A DNA stretch of 64,000 nt, taken from the NCBI RefSeq assembly GCF_019263595.1, contig NZ_JADQDD010000001.1, forward strand, positions 1 through 64,000, written 5' to 3'. A program made the translations under genes and the position numbers. A model generated the notes under the pieces. The model had not been told where the DNA came from and did not search any database. It saw only the letters and a program-made list of their open reading frames with translations. Source of the DNA: Pseudonocardia sp. KRD291. Its GTDB lineage: Bacteria; Actinomycetota; Actinomycetes; Mycobacteriales; Pseudonocardiaceae. How positions within the stretch are numbered: position 1 is the stretch's first letter; every line of letters starts with the position of its first letter. Below, in pieces: positions 1-9,309 of the stretch.

Positions 1-996
1 ACCCACACCCTCGGTACCGAGACGGTGCCCCAGCGCTGGCGCGGTCTGGTATCCGGACTGGTCGGCGGCGGCGGGGCCGGACTCGGCGCGGTGATCGCGT
101 CGCTGGTGTTCCTGGCCGTGTCCTCGGCCTTCCCCGGACCCGCGTTCGACGAGTGGGGTTGGCGGGTCATGTTCTTCACCGGGCTGCTGGCCTCGCTGGC
201 CAGCCTCGCCTTCTTCCGGCTGCTCGAAGAGTCCCCGGTGTGGGCGGCGGCCGCGCGGGCCCGGGCCACCGCGGCCGTACCGGAGCAGCCGGTCCGGGCG
301 CGGGACCTGGTGAGCGCGGTGACCCCGCGGACGCTGGTCGCGAGCACCGCGCTCGTGATCGGCGCAGGCGCGCAGTACTACCTCACCTCCGGCTACCTGC
401 CCACGTTCCTGGACAAGATCAACCAGCTGCCGACCGGCCCGCGGGGGCTGCTGCTGGTGTGGACGAGCCTGGCGATCCTGCCGATGGCGTTGCTGGCCGG
501 GCACGCCTCCGAACGCTTCGGCCGCCGCCCGGTGTTCCTGGCCATCGGCGCGGTGAACCTGGTGGCACTGCCACTGCTCGCGTTGGCGATGGGCGGGCTG
601 GGTCCGGACGACACCGGAGCGCTGCTCGGCTACGGCCTGCTGATCACCGTGCTGGCCAACGCCTCCTACGCCGCGGTGCCGATCTTCCTCAACGAGCTGT
701 TCCCGACCCGGTTGCGCGCCACCGCGACCGCCCTGATCTGGAACGGCGGGTTCGCCCTCGGCGGCCTGACCACCACGTTCGTCAGCCTGGCCAGCCCTAC
801 TGTTGCCGACATTCCCGGCCGGCTGGCGCTGTTCCTGGTCGCGGTCGTCGCGGTGTTCCTGCTCGGCGCCGCGTTCGTCCCGGAGACCCGCGGCGCGCTC
901 GACCGCGACGACCCCCATGACGACCCGCACGACGACCTCAGGGCACCAGCCGCCCCGGCCGACCGGCCGGGAACCCTCCCGGGAGGACCACGTTGA
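1..996 (+). CDS. MFS transporter, C-terminal part (5' end outside window)
   Basis: This is the downstream part of a major facilitator superfamily transporter. The frame is open from base 1, so the true start lies upstream. The first visible residues include P-Q-R-W-R-G, which resembles the conserved segment after TM4 of sugar/aromatic-acid MFS proteins. About eight hydrophobic segments follow, with a loop motif G-H-A-S-E-R-F-G-R-R-P (DRxGRR type) near base 500. The C-terminus is a polar tail rich in Asp/His. It overlaps the next SDR gene by four bases (TTGA), so the two are co-translated with the UbiD/UbiX pair. Inference: it carries the substrate or product of the decarboxylase operon. The substrate cannot be named from sequence. 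Confidence 0.85.
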   Translation, partial: THTLGTETVPQRWRGLVSGLVGGGGAGLGAVIASLVFLAVSSAFPGPAFDEWGWRVMFFTGLLASLASLAFFRLLEESPVWAAAARARATAAVPEQPVRARDLVSAVTPRTLVASTALVIGAGAQYYLTSGYLPTFLDKINQLPTGPRGLLLVWTSLAILPMALLAGHASERFGRRPVFLAIGAVNLVALPLLALAMGGLGPDDTGALLGYGLLITVLANASYAAVPIFLNELFPTRLRATATALIWNGGFALGGLTTTFVSLASPTVADIPGRLALFLVAVVAVFLLGAAFVPETRGALDRDDPHDDPHDDLRAPAAPADRPGTLPGGPR

Positions 997-1784
997 GCAC
1001 GAACCAGCACAGCAAGAGTGAGCACGCAGGTCGCACCGTCGTCGTCACCGGCGCCGGCGGCGGGATCGGCGGCGACTACGTCGCGGCGTTCGCCGGGGCC
1101 GGTGCGAACGTCGTGGCCACCGACGTCGCCGCGGCCGAGGACGCGGGCACCGCCCTGGCCGACAGGGTGAGCGCTGCCGGGCCGGGGCGGGCCGTGTTCG
1201 TGGCGGCCGACGTCACCTCCGACACCGACTGGGAGGCCGTCGTCGCGACCGCCACCGCCGAGTTCGGCGGGATCGACGCGCTGGTCAACAACGCCGCGAT
1301 CTACCAGGGCCTGGGCACCAAGGCGCACCTGACCGAGCTCACCAACGAGTCCTGGGACCGGGTACTGACGGTCAACGTGCGCGGCACCTGGCAGGCGATC
1401 AAGGCCGTTACCCCGACGATGCGCGCCCGCGGCGGCGGGCGGATCGTCAACATCTCCTCCACCGTGGCGCGGATGGGCGCGCCCGGGTTCGCGCACTACG
1501 TGGCCTCCAAGGCGGCCGTGGACGGGCTCACCCGGGCCGCGGCCCGCGAGCTAGGACCGGACGCGATCACGGTCAACGGCGTCGCGCCCGGTCTGGTCAG
1601 CGACGACGCCAGCCGCACGCTGAACACCGGCGACTACATCGCCGCGGCGGCGAAGGGGCGGGCGCTGGGCCGGGAGATGGCCCCGGACGACCTGGTCGGC
1701 GCCGTGATGTGGCTGGCCGCGCCGTCGTCCGGGTTCGTCACCGGACAGACCGTCGTGGTCGACGGCGGTGGGGTGTTCACGTGA
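993..1784 (+). CDS. SDR family oxidoreductase
   Basis: Classical short-chain dehydrogenase of 263 aa. The NAD(P)-binding motif TGAGGGIG is at residues 19-26, NNAA at 99-102, and the catalytic Ser155/156, Tyr169 and Lys173 are intact. It ends with the usual TGQTVVVDGG segment. The start is TTG at 993, overlapping the transporter stop, and the stop overlaps the GTG of the UbiD gene. It probably oxidises or reduces an alcohol/ketone intermediate in the same pathway as the decarboxylase. The family is certain; the substrate is unknown. Confidence 0.9.
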   Translation: MSTNQHSKSEHAGRTVVVTGAGGGIGGDYVAAFAGAGANVVATDVAAAEDAGTALADRVSAAGPGRAVFVAADVTSDTDWEAVVATATAEFGGIDALVNNAAIYQGLGTKAHLTELTNESWDRVLTVNVRGTWQAIKAVTPTMRARGGGRIVNISSTVARMGAPGFAHYVASKAAVDGLTRAAARELGPDAITVNGVAPGLVSDDASRTLNTGDYIAAAAKGRALGREMAPDDLVGAVMWLAAPSSGFVTGQTVVVDGGGVFT

Positions 1785-3133
1785 GCCCGGACCTGCGCTC
1801 CTGGCTCGAGGTGCTCGAGGGCCGTGACGAGCTGTCCCGGCTGAGGTCCCCGATCGACCCGGACCAGGACGTCGCCGCCGTCCTGACCCGGGCCGACGGG
1901 CGCCGCGCCGTGCGCTTCGACGATGTCGTCGGCGCGCGGTTCCCGCTGGTCGGCAACACCGTGCCGGACCGGGCCCATCTCGGACTGGCGATGGGTTGCG
2001 ACCCGACCGGGGTCGCCGACCGGTTCGCCACCGCTCTGGACCACCCGGTCCGCTGCCCCGAGGTGGGGGCGTCCGGGGCCCCGGTGCTGGCGAACCGGAT
2101 GAGCGGCGACCGGTTGCTCTCGGCGCTGCCGCTGACCCGTCAGCACTCCGAGGACGGCGGCATGTACCTGACCTCGGCGCTGCTGGCGGTGCGCGACCCG
2201 GCGAGCGGCCGGATGAACCTCTCCATCAACCGGCTGCTGGCCGCGGGCGAGCGGGAGCTGCGCGCACTGCTGCTGCCCGGACGGCTGCGGCGGATCTTCA
2301 CCGAGGCCGAGACGGCCGGGCGCGACCTGGACGTCGCGCTGGTCGTCGGGGTACACCCGGCGCTCGTCCTGGCCAGCCAGTCCCCAGCCGACCGCGAGCT
2401 CGACGACTACGCCGTGGCCAACGCGCTGGTCGCGCCCGTCGAGCTGGTCGCCGCCCCGACGGTGGACGCTCTGGTGCCGGCCCGGGCGGAGTTCGTCCTG
2501 GAAGGTCGCTTCCGGGCCGGGCGCCGCGAGGCCGAAGGACCGTTCGGCGAGTATCCGCGCACCTACGGGCCCGGCGGCCCCGCCCCGGTGATCGAGCTAC
2601 TGCAGGGCTGGCACCGCGACGACGCGGTGTTCCAGACGATCCTCTCCGGCGGCCGCGAGCACTTCTACGCCGGCGGTGTCCCACGCGAGGCGGCCTGCGT
2701 GCGGGCGCTGCGCCGGGCCGGGCTGGACGTGGCGGCGCTGCGGCTACCCGAGTCCGGCTCCTGCCGGCTCTCCGCCGTCGTCGCGCTGCGCGACCCCGCG
2801 CCGGGAGCGCCGACCACCGCGATGATGACGCTGTTCCTCACCGCGTCCACGATCAAGCAGGTCACCGTCGTCGACGACGACGTGGACATCGCCGACGACG
2901 AGCAGGTCGCCTGGGCGGTGGCCACCCGGGTGCAGCCCGACCGCGACCTGCTGGTGGTGCCGAACGCGAAGGGCAGCAGCCTGGACCCCTCCGCCGAGCA
3001 CGGGCTCACCGCCAAGCTGGGGCTGGATGCGACCGTCCCGGCCGCCGACCGGGGCCGCTACCGGCAGATGGCGGTGGTCCCGGCCGACCCGTCGGCGTTG
3101 GTCCGCCATCTCGCGGAACTGGGCGGCCTGTAG
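1781..3133 (+). CDS. UbiD family (prenyl-FMN) decarboxylase
   Basis: UbiD-type reversible decarboxylase of about 450 aa, the normal family length. The family acts on aromatic or alpha,beta-unsaturated carboxylic acids with prenylated FMN. Conserved stretches include GPFGEYPRTYG and the C-terminal SSLDPSAEHG region. A longer frame reaches back to 1709. I choose GTG at 1781 because it overlaps the SDR stop (GTGA) and the protein then starts like other UbiDs (SPDLRSWLEVLEGRDEL). The matching cofactor-making UbiX gene follows with a one-base overlap, which strongly supports the call. The substrate, perhaps a hydroxybenzoate-like acid, is inference. Confidence 0.92.
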   Translation: MSPDLRSWLEVLEGRDELSRLRSPIDPDQDVAAVLTRADGRRAVRFDDVVGARFPLVGNTVPDRAHLGLAMGCDPTGVADRFATALDHPVRCPEVGASGAPVLANRMSGDRLLSALPLTRQHSEDGGMYLTSALLAVRDPASGRMNLSINRLLAAGERELRALLLPGRLRRIFTEAETAGRDLDVALVVGVHPALVLASQSPADRELDDYAVANALVAPVELVAAPTVDALVPARAEFVLEGRFRAGRREAEGPFGEYPRTYGPGGPAPVIELLQGWHRDDAVFQTILSGGREHFYAGGVPREAACVRALRRAGLDVAALRLPESGSCRLSAVVALRDPAPGAPTTAMMTLFLTASTIKQVTVVDDDVDIADDEQVAWAVATRVQPDRDLLVVPNAKGSSLDPSAEHGLTAKLGLDATVPAADRGRYRQMAVVPADPSALVRHLAELGGL

Positions 3134-3738
3134 TGCGGCGCATCGTCGTCGCGCTCACCGGGGCGTCCGGGGCAGCGTACGGGATCCGCGCGCTGGAGCT
3201 GTTGCGCGCGGTACCCGACGTCGAGACGCACCTGGTACTGACGAAGGCGGCGCGGGCGACCATCGGCTACGAGACCGACCACGGTGTCGCCGACGTGCGT
3301 GCGCTCGCCGACGTCGTGCACTCCGACAACGACCTGGGCGCACCGATCTCATCCGGCTCGTTCCGGACGGCCGGGATGTTGGTGGCGCCGTGCAGCGTGA
3401 AGACGCTGTCCGGGATCGCCTCCAGCTACGACGAGTCGCTCGTGGTGCGGGCCGCAGATGTGGTGCTCAAGGAACGGCGGCGCCTGGTGCTCCTGCTGCG
3501 GGAGACTCCGCTGCACGCCGGACACCTGCGTCTGATGTCCGAGGTCACCGCCTCCGGCGCGGTCGTGATGCCTCCGGTGCCGGCCTTCTACACGCGCCCG
3601 CGTACCGTTGCCGACATCGTCGAGCACACCGCGGGTCGGGCGCTGGACCTGCTGGACGTGGACACCGACGCGGTCGCCCGATGGACCGGTGAGCGTGACG
3701 CCGGAGGCGACGACGACGCCATCGTGCGCCGGTTGTGA
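3133..3738 (+). CDS. ubiX: UbiX family flavin prenyltransferase
   Basis: Flavoprotein of 201 aa that prenylates FMN to make the cofactor of the adjacent UbiD. The N-terminal ALTGASGAAYG motif binds FMN and phosphate. The family block PCSVKTLSGIA, followed by RAADVVLKERR and RETPL, is intact. The start GTG at 3133 shares a base with the UbiD stop (TAGTG), so the two are translationally coupled. The gene ends shortly before the convergent LysR gene. Confidence 0.93.
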   Translation: MRRIVVALTGASGAAYGIRALELLRAVPDVETHLVLTKAARATIGYETDHGVADVRALADVVHSDNDLGAPISSGSFRTAGMLVAPCSVKTLSGIASSYDESLVVRAADVVLKERRRLVLLLRETPLHAGHLRLMSEVTASGAVVMPPVPAFYTRPRTVADIVEHTAGRALDLLDVDTDAVARWTGERDAGGDDDAIVRRL

Positions 3739-3774
3739 GGCCCGGTCGCCCCTGTGCGTGACACCCGCTGCGGC

Positions 3775-4647
3775 TCAACCGCGCGCCGCGCACAGCAGCG
3801 ACCGGCGGAACGCCTGGACCGGCGGTGACACGTGCGCGCTGGCCCGCGAGACCACGCCCAGCTCGCGGACCGCGGAGGGCTCGGCGAGCCCGACCGTGGG
3901 CCCGTCGCCCGCGGCCAGCCTCGGCAGCAGCGCGACCCCCATACCGGCGGCCACCATGCCGTGCACGATCGCAAGCTGCCCGGTCTCCAACACCACCCGC
4001 GGTCGGACGCCGGCCTCGGCCAGCAGCTGATCGGCCAGGTCGCGCAACCCGTAGCCGCTGCGCATCCCGACGAGCTCCTCGCCGGCCAGCTCGACGAGAG
4101 TGGTCTCCCCGCGCCCGGCCAGGCGGTGCTCGGCGGGAACCAGCAAGAGCATGGGCTCGCGGACCAGCACGTCGGCGCACAGCCCGCTCAGGGTCAGCGG
4201 CATCCGCGTTATCGCCAGGTCCAGCTCCCCGGAACGCACGAGCTGCTCGAACTCCCGGGAGACGTCGTGCTCGACGATCCGCACACCGACCCGTGGATGC
4301 GCGCGCCGGAAACCGGCCAGCACCTCGGGCAGCAGCCGGGCACCGATACTGGGCAGCACCCCGACCCGCACCTCACCCTCGCGAAGACCACTGACCTCGC
4401 CCACCCGTTCCCGGCCGCGTTCGAGCTGATCGAGCGCGACCTCGGCGTGCTCGAGCAGCGCGGCCCCGGCGGCGGTGAGCACGACCTGCCGCCCGGTGCG
4501 CTCGAACAGCCGAGCCCCGACGTCCTGCTCCAGCTTGCGAATCTGCACCGACAGCGACGGCTGGGCCAGGTACAGCCGGGCGGCCGCGGCGGTGAAGCTG
4601 CCCTCGTGCGCGACCGCCACGAAGTAGCGCAGTTGATGCAGCTCCAC
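3775..4647 (-). CDS. LysR family transcriptional regulator
   Basis: LysR-type regulator of 290 aa. The N-terminal winged HTH (MELHQLRYFVAVAHEGSFTAAAARL) is followed by the family's Q-P-S-L-S-x-Q-I-x-x-L-E recognition helix and a substrate-binding domain to the end. It is convergent with ubiX and lies downstream of the long leftward catabolic operon, about 90 bases past the SDR stop. It may control either flanking unit. Its inducer would be an aromatic or sugar metabolite; which one is not visible. Confidence 0.92.
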   Translation of the reverse strand: MELHQLRYFVAVAHEGSFTAAAARLYLAQPSLSVQIRKLEQDVGARLFERTGRQVVLTAAGAALLEHAEVALDQLERGRERVGEVSGLREGEVRVGVLPSIGARLLPEVLAGFRRAHPRVGVRIVEHDVSREFEQLVRSGELDLAITRMPLTLSGLCADVLVREPMLLLVPAEHRLAGRGETTLVELAGEELVGMRSGYGLRDLADQLLAEAGVRPRVVLETGQLAIVHGMVAAGMGVALLPRLAAGDGPTVGLAEPSAVRELGVVSRASAHVSPPVQAFRRSLLCAARG

Positions 4648-4740
4648 AGAGCACCTCAGACCATCCGTTTCAGACTATTGAACAGAGAGTACTGCGATGC
4701 GCTCGAATCGAACACTTACCGCCGCTCGGTCGAGGCGGAG

Positions 4741-5553
4741 CTACTTGAGCATGAAGCCCGCGTCGATCGGGACGGTCGTCCCGGTGATCCACTTGCCGGC
4801 GTCGGAGCACAGGAACGCGACCACTTCGGACACGTCGGCCTCGGGCAGTGCGTCCACCGGCATCGGGTTGAACCGCATGGCGTTGCCCAGCTCCTCGTGC
4901 TCCGTGAGCCACTGTGGGAAGAAGTCGTTGTTCGACATCGGCGACGCGACGCCGGTGGGGTGGATGGTGTTCACCCGGATCGACTCCGGCGCGAGCTCCT
5001 TGGCGAGCGTGCGCATCAGCCCGACGATGCCGGTCTTGGCCGCCGTGTAATGCGTGCAGCCGGCCACCCCGCGCAGGCCCGCGATCGACGACGTGATCAC
5101 GATCGAGCCGCCGTCGCCGCCCGCCCGGATGTGCGGGACCACCGCCCGACAGGCCTTGAAGACACCGGTCAAGTTAATGTCGATCATGTCATCCCAGGCC
5201 TCGTCGGTGAGCTCCCAGGTGTTCTCGGACAGGCTCAGGATCCCGGCGTTGGCCAGCAGGATGTCGATCCGGCCGAACTCGCCCATCGCGGTGTCGGCCA
5301 GGCGCGCCATGTCCGCGGTGCGCCGCACGTCGCCCTCGAGGGCGATGCACCGGCGGTCCAGCTTCTCCACCTGTGCGACGGTCTCCTCCAGGTCACCGGG
5401 GCGACCCGTGTCGAACGGGACCGAGCCCACCTGCTCGGTGATGTCGCAGGTCACGATGTCGGCGCCCTCGCGGGCGAGGCGGATCGCGTGCGAGCGTCCC
5501 TGTCCGCGGCCGCCGCCGGTGATCACCGCGACCTTGCCGTCCAGCTGTCCCAT
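4741..5553 (-). CDS. Mycofactocin-type SDR family oxidoreductase (1)
   Basis: SDR of 270 aa. The Gly-rich motif TGGGRGQG is at residues 12-19 and is followed by RSHAIRLAREGADIV, the pattern typical of mycofactocin-coupled SDRs, which hold their NAD tightly. There is an insertion after the second strand, NAG at about 94, and Ser/Tyr/Lys catalytic residues in SSIAGLRG...HYTAAK. It ends DAGFMLK. It is closely similar to the SDR at 7548-8360. It is last in an operon and separated by one base from the glycosidase-like gene. Dependence on mycofactocin is inferred from family; no mft genes are in the window. Confidence 0.88.
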   Translation of the reverse strand: MGQLDGKVAVITGGGRGQGRSHAIRLAREGADIVTCDITEQVGSVPFDTGRPGDLEETVAQVEKLDRRCIALEGDVRRTADMARLADTAMGEFGRIDILLANAGILSLSENTWELTDEAWDDMIDINLTGVFKACRAVVPHIRAGGDGGSIVITSSIAGLRGVAGCTHYTAAKTGIVGLMRTLAKELAPESIRVNTIHPTGVASPMSNNDFFPQWLTEHEELGNAMRFNPMPVDALPEADVSEVVAFLCSDAGKWITGTTVPIDAGFMLK

Positions 5554-5554
5554 G

Positions 5555-6646
5555 TCAGTTCCCCTTCCGGTACGCCGCCGCGCGGCGGTTGTGTTCGGTG
5601 ATCGCGTCGGTGAGCGGCCGGTAGGGCTCGTCCCACGGGTCCTTGAGCCCCCAGCCGCGGCCGCCGGTGTTCTCCACGTAGCCGCACCAGTGCCAGCCGG
5701 CGAACCACGGCTCGTCGAGCAGCGCGTCCATCGCCGCGCCGTAGTCCGCGCCGCGGGCGGCGTGGTCGGGCAGGCCCTCGCGGTGCGGGTTGAGCTGGGT
5801 CGGGGTCCAGTTCCCGACGTCGGCGACGACCACCGGCTTGTCCCCGCACTGCTCGCGCCAGCGGGCCAGGTCGTCGTGCATCCGCCGGCGCGACTCGGCG
5901 GTCGGCTCGGTGAAATACTGCACCGACAGCGTGTCGATGTGCGGGACCATCGCGCGCAGCACCGGCTCCGGGATGCCCTTGTTACCGTTGAACCGGTCGC
6001 CGAGGATCAGGTGGTGTGGGTCGTAGCGCCGGATCGCCGTCGCGATCGTCTCGTAGTAGCGACTGGCGACGTCGTAGAGCTTGCGCTCGCGTGCGGCCGT
6101 GTCGAGGCCGGCGAGTTCGGCGAAGTCCCGCCCGGACGCGTGCGGCAGCCAGGCCGGGATATCGACCAGGAAGTAGCCGAGCAGGTCGGGCGAGTCGGCG
6201 TGCTCGGCGGCGATCGCGCGGCCGAGGTGGTCGCACCAGTCGGCGAAGTCGTCGTCGAGCGGGCGGAACGCGGGGTGGCCGTTCCAGTCCTCGATCTCCT
6301 GGACCCGCACCTGGGCGACGTAGGGCATCCCGGCGCCGCGCAGCTCCGCGGCCGACCAGGGCTCGGAGTGCTTGAGGTCGATCGGGTCGCCGAACCAGTC
6401 CAGCGCCTCGCCCCAGCCGCCCGCGACGTACTCGCTCGTCCAGCCCAACGTGTTGAAGCCCCACCCGCTCAGGTCGGCGACGACACCGTCCCGGATCCAG
6501 CTCTGCCGCGAGCCGTAGCGCTCGCGCCACACGTCGACGGTGCGCGGGAACTTCAGCGCCGTCTCGTCGGTGTGGTTGAGGCCAAGGGACAGGAACGGGT
6601 TCCCGTCCGGGTCGACGAGCCGGCCGTCGCGGACCGCGTAGGTCAT
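5555..6646 (-). CDS. Agarase/cellulase-like TIM-barrel glycoside hydrolase
   Basis: Cytoplasmic protein of 363 aa without a signal peptide. It begins with the pattern DGNPFLSLGLNHTDE seen at the start of agarase-like TIM-barrel glycosidases, and contains a barrel segment HHLILGDRFNGNKG and Trp-rich C-terminal strands (FAGWHWCGY). Its start overlaps the hydrolase stop by four bases (ATGA). It may cleave a glycoside taken up by the cell. The assignment to a particular GH family is uncertain, and I could not place both catalytic acids with confidence. Confidence 0.6.
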   Translation of the reverse strand: MTYAVRDGRLVDPDGNPFLSLGLNHTDETALKFPRTVDVWRERYGSRQSWIRDGVVADLSGWGFNTLGWTSEYVAGGWGEALDWFGDPIDLKHSEPWSAAELRGAGMPYVAQVRVQEIEDWNGHPAFRPLDDDFADWCDHLGRAIAAEHADSPDLLGYFLVDIPAWLPHASGRDFAELAGLDTAARERKLYDVASRYYETIATAIRRYDPHHLILGDRFNGNKGIPEPVLRAMVPHIDTLSVQYFTEPTAESRRRMHDDLARWREQCGDKPVVVADVGNWTPTQLNPHREGLPDHAARGADYGAAMDALLDEPWFAGWHWCGYVENTGGRGWGLKDPWDEPYRPLTDAITEHNRRAAAYRKGN

Positions 6647-7530
6647 GCCGTCTCCCCGGCGAAGAAGCGCACGTAGTGCCCGGCCAGCTCGTCCGGGGAC
6701 TCCTCGGCGAGCTGGTGGCCCCAGGGCAGGATCACCGCGCGCACGTCGTCGGCGACCTCGCGCATCTGCCGCTCGTTATCGGCGCCGATGAAGTGCTCGC
6801 TGCCCACGGCCAGCACCGGCATCGGGAGCCGGGTTCTCGCGGACTCCTTGTTCTGGTCGCCGTCGGTGAGCGTCGCCCGGTAGATCTCGCACATGCATTT
6901 CACGCCGCCGGGCGAGGAGTAGCAGCGCACGTACTCGTCGAGCGCGTCCGGCGTGATCGCCGACGGGTCGTGCGTCTCGTGCTTCATGAAGTAGGAGAAG
7001 TACTCCCGCTCGTGCCCGCTGATGAGCATCTCCGGGAACTCGGGCACCGAGTAGAAGTTGATGTGCCAGAGCCAGACGTAGCTGCGCACGTTGTCCGGGG
7101 TCAGGAACGAGTAGTCCTCAAGCCCGAAACCGGGCAGGATCATCTCCTGGTAGACGAGCTGCTGCACGCGGTCGGAGTGGCGTGCGGCGAGCTGGTAGGC
7201 GGCCGCGGCGCCCCAGTCCTCGCCGACCACCCGGAAGCGTTCGTGGCCGAGCTCGGTCATCAGCGCTGCGAAGTCCTCGGCCACGTTCGCCATGTCGTAG
7301 CCGCCGTCGGCGTGCTCGGAGTCGCCGAGCCCGCGCATGTCCGGCACCACGACCCGGTAGTGCGGTGTGAGCAGCGGGATCACGTGCCGCCAGTGGTAGG
7401 AGGTCTTGGGCACCCCGTGCAGCAGCAGGACGGGCTCGCCCTCGCCTGCGGTCAGGTAGTGCAACCGGACGCCGTTGACGGTGGCCCGGCCGTGCCGGAC
7501 GCGGTCACCGTGGTGGTCGACGATCTGCAT
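6643..7530 (-). CDS. Alpha/beta hydrolase (epoxide hydrolase/dehalogenase-like) (1)
   Basis: Protein of 295 aa with an alpha/beta-hydrolase fold. The oxyanion segment is HGVPKTSYHW, the nucleophile elbow is G-E-D-W-G-A with an Asp nucleophile, and a late GHQLAEESP carries the catalytic His. Asp nucleophile and cap residues resemble epoxide hydrolases and fluoroacetate dehalogenases. An in-frame reading runs far upstream through the SDR gene, but the true start is ATG at 7530, preceded by GAGGAG. It is strongly similar to the hydrolase at 9310-10200, so the operon carries two copies. The substrate is unknown. Confidence 0.85.
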   Translation of the reverse strand: MQIVDHHGDRVRHGRATVNGVRLHYLTAGEGEPVLLLHGVPKTSYHWRHVIPLLTPHYRVVVPDMRGLGDSEHADGGYDMANVAEDFAALMTELGHERFRVVGEDWGAAAAYQLAARHSDRVQQLVYQEMILPGFGLEDYSFLTPDNVRSYVWLWHINFYSVPEFPEMLISGHEREYFSYFMKHETHDPSAITPDALDEYVRCYSSPGGVKCMCEIYRATLTDGDQNKESARTRLPMPVLAVGSEHFIGADNERQMREVADDVRAVILPWGHQLAEESPDELAGHYVRFFAGETA

Positions 7531-7547
7531 GGGGTTCCGCTCCTCAC

Positions 7548-8360
7548 TCACTTGATCATGAATCCGGCGTCGACCCGGTGCTCGACGCCGGTGACGTAGC
7601 GGGCGTCGTCGGAGACCAGGAACGCGATCATCTTCGAGACGTCCTCGGGCTGGACGACCTCGGCGGGCATCCGGTTGCCGCGCATCGGCTCGGCCAGGTC
7701 CTCGTGCTCGCCCAGCCAGCGCACGAACCAGTCGTTGTTGCTCATGTCGGTGTTCACCCCGGTCGGGTGCACGACGTTGACCCGGATGTTCTCCGGGGCC
7801 AGCTCCCAGGCCAGGGTCTTCATCAGCGCGATGCAGCCGTACTTGGCCGCGTTGTAGTGCGTGCACCCGGCCACCGCGCGCAGCCCGCCGGTGGAGCCGG
7901 TGATCGTGATCGCGCCGCCGTTCCCGGCCGCGATCATGTGCGGCACGACGGCCCGGGTGGTCTTCCAGACCGACGTCAGGTTCACGTCGAGCATGTCGGC
8001 CCACTGGTCGTCGGTCAGCGACCAGGTGTTCTCCGCGGCGCTCATGAACCCGGCGTTGCACACCAGCGCGTCGATCCGGCCGAACTCGGCCATCGCCTGC
8101 TGCGCCATCTGCTCCACCGCGGCGGTGTCGCGCAGGTCGGCGCGCACCGCCAGCGCCCGCCGGTCGTGCGCCTCGACCAGGCGGACGGTCTCGGCCAGGT
8201 CGTCCGCGGAACCCATCGGGTACTGCGCGGTGCCGATCTCGCCCGGCACGTCGACGGCGACGACGTCGGCTCCCTCGGCGGCGAGCGTGACCGCGTGCGC
8301 GCGGCCCTGTCCACGGGCGGCACCGGTCACCAGGGCGACCTTGCCGGTCATGCGGTCCAT
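7548..8360 (-). CDS. Mycofactocin-type SDR family oxidoreductase (2)
   Basis: SDR of 270 aa, the same length as its paralogue at 4741-5553, with TGAARGQG at residues 12-19, RAHAVTLAAEGADVV, and a catalytic Ser...HYNAAK block. It ends DAGFMIK. The two copies share most of their length, suggesting duplication with divergence to two alcohols or two steps. The 17-base gap to the downstream hydrolase holds its RBS, so they are one transcription unit. Confidence 0.88.
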   Translation of the reverse strand: MDRMTGKVALVTGAARGQGRAHAVTLAAEGADVVAVDVPGEIGTAQYPMGSADDLAETVRLVEAHDRRALAVRADLRDTAAVEQMAQQAMAEFGRIDALVCNAGFMSAAENTWSLTDDQWADMLDVNLTSVWKTTRAVVPHMIAAGNGGAITITGSTGGLRAVAGCTHYNAAKYGCIALMKTLAWELAPENIRVNVVHPTGVNTDMSNNDWFVRWLGEHEDLAEPMRGNRMPAEVVQPEDVSKMIAFLVSDDARYVTGVEHRVDAGFMIK

Positions 8361-8412
8361 CGGTTGTATCTCCTCGATCTCGGTGGTGCACGGATACCGC
8401 GGTCCGCGCGCG

Positions 8413-9270
8413 TTATCCGCCCGCGCGCCGGAGGCATTCGCGGACGTAGGCGTCGGCGCCGCGCAGCTCGCGGGTGATTCGCTCGAGCGGCCAGCCCGCG
8501 GTGCCGTGGCACTTGAGGCTGGCGACGCCGGTGTACCCGGCCCGTGCCAGCGCGGCGAAGGGCACGGCGTGGTCGAGCACGCCGTCGGGGCGGGGCAGCT
8601 GGCGTTCGCCGGGGCCGAAGTTGAGCCCGTCCACCCCGCGCCGGTAGGCGTGGTCGATGTCCCAGACGTAGTAGTAGAAGAGCTTGCCCCGCTCGCTGAG
8701 GTAGCCGATCGCCTCGGTGATCGACTCGTTCATCACCCACAGGTGTGGCGGCGCCAGGCAGATGCCCAGGTTCGGGTGGTGCAGGTCGGCGAGCAGCCGC
8801 TTGATCTGGGCGAGGCTGTCCACGCCCTCGTCCCAGCGCTGCCCCTCGCCGACGCCGGACTCGAAGTCGGCGCTGAAGGGCACGGTGAGGTGGTTCTCCA
8901 CCGCGATCCGCACCCCGAGCCGCTGCGCCTCGTCGAGCAGCGGCGGCAGGAACTGCGACACGAACACCGGGTAGTGCGCCTCGCAGTCGAACACCACGGT
9001 GTCGATCTCCAGGTCGTGCGCCAGCCGCAGCCGGTCGCGGATCTCGTCCTGGTCCTTGCCGTAGCAGGTCAGGCCGCACGCGGTGAGCCCGTGCCGGCGC
9101 AGCGCCGCGCTGATCGCGGGCAGGTCGTCGCCCGGGTTGACGTGCGCGGCCAGCGGCGGGGCCGAGGACCACAGGTTGACCTCGGTGAACCCCAGCCCGG
9201 AGAGCTCGCCGAGCGCGGTGTCCAGGGCGACGTCGTGGTAGGGCAGGACTTCGGCGGTGTAGCGGAACAC
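8413..9270 (-). CDS. Sugar phosphate isomerase/epimerase family TIM barrel (1)
   Basis: AP-endonuclease-2-type TIM barrel of 285 aa. The metal-site segments are visible: a VAVENH-type strand (IAVENHLTVPF), GICLAPPH, and a late SLKCHG strand. Family members isomerise or epimerise keto-sugars, cleave 3-keto-glycosides or dehydrate inosose using a divalent metal. The start ATG at 9270 follows a GGAAGGAG-like RBS. It is one of three such proteins in this operon, which points to a sugar or cyclitol substrate. Confidence 0.8.
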   Translation of the reverse strand: MFRYTAEVLPYHDVALDTALGELSGLGFTEVNLWSSAPPLAAHVNPGDDLPAISAALRRHGLTACGLTCYGKDQDEIRDRLRLAHDLEIDTVVFDCEAHYPVFVSQFLPPLLDEAQRLGVRIAVENHLTVPFSADFESGVGEGQRWDEGVDSLAQIKRLLADLHHPNLGICLAPPHLWVMNESITEAIGYLSERGKLFYYYVWDIDHAYRRGVDGLNFGPGERQLPRPDGVLDHAVPFAALARAGYTGVASLKCHGTAGWPLERITRELRGADAYVRECLRRAGG

Positions 9271-9309
9271 GGGGGCTCCTTCCTCGGTCGGTGTCGTCGC
9301 GGCTGGGGG

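Noticed and set aside
1996-3132. Long open frame upstream of ubiX in its own reading frame
   Set aside because: It is the +1 shadow of ubiD, Arg/Ala/Gly-rich with no family signal. The ubiX start at GTG 3133 is coupled to the ubiD stop.
3832-5601. 589-aa plus-strand open frame across LysR and SDR
   Set aside because: It is antisense to two well-supported genes and has shadow composition (His/Gln/Val/Pro repeats). The same applies to the long plus-strand frames at 7861-10371, 10482-12149, 12277-14418 and 21319-23655.
7531-8391. In-frame extension of the alpha/beta hydrolase to a 582-aa protein
   Set aside because: The extension is an out-of-phase reading of the SDR gene; an RBS and ATG at 7530 give a normal-length hydrolase.
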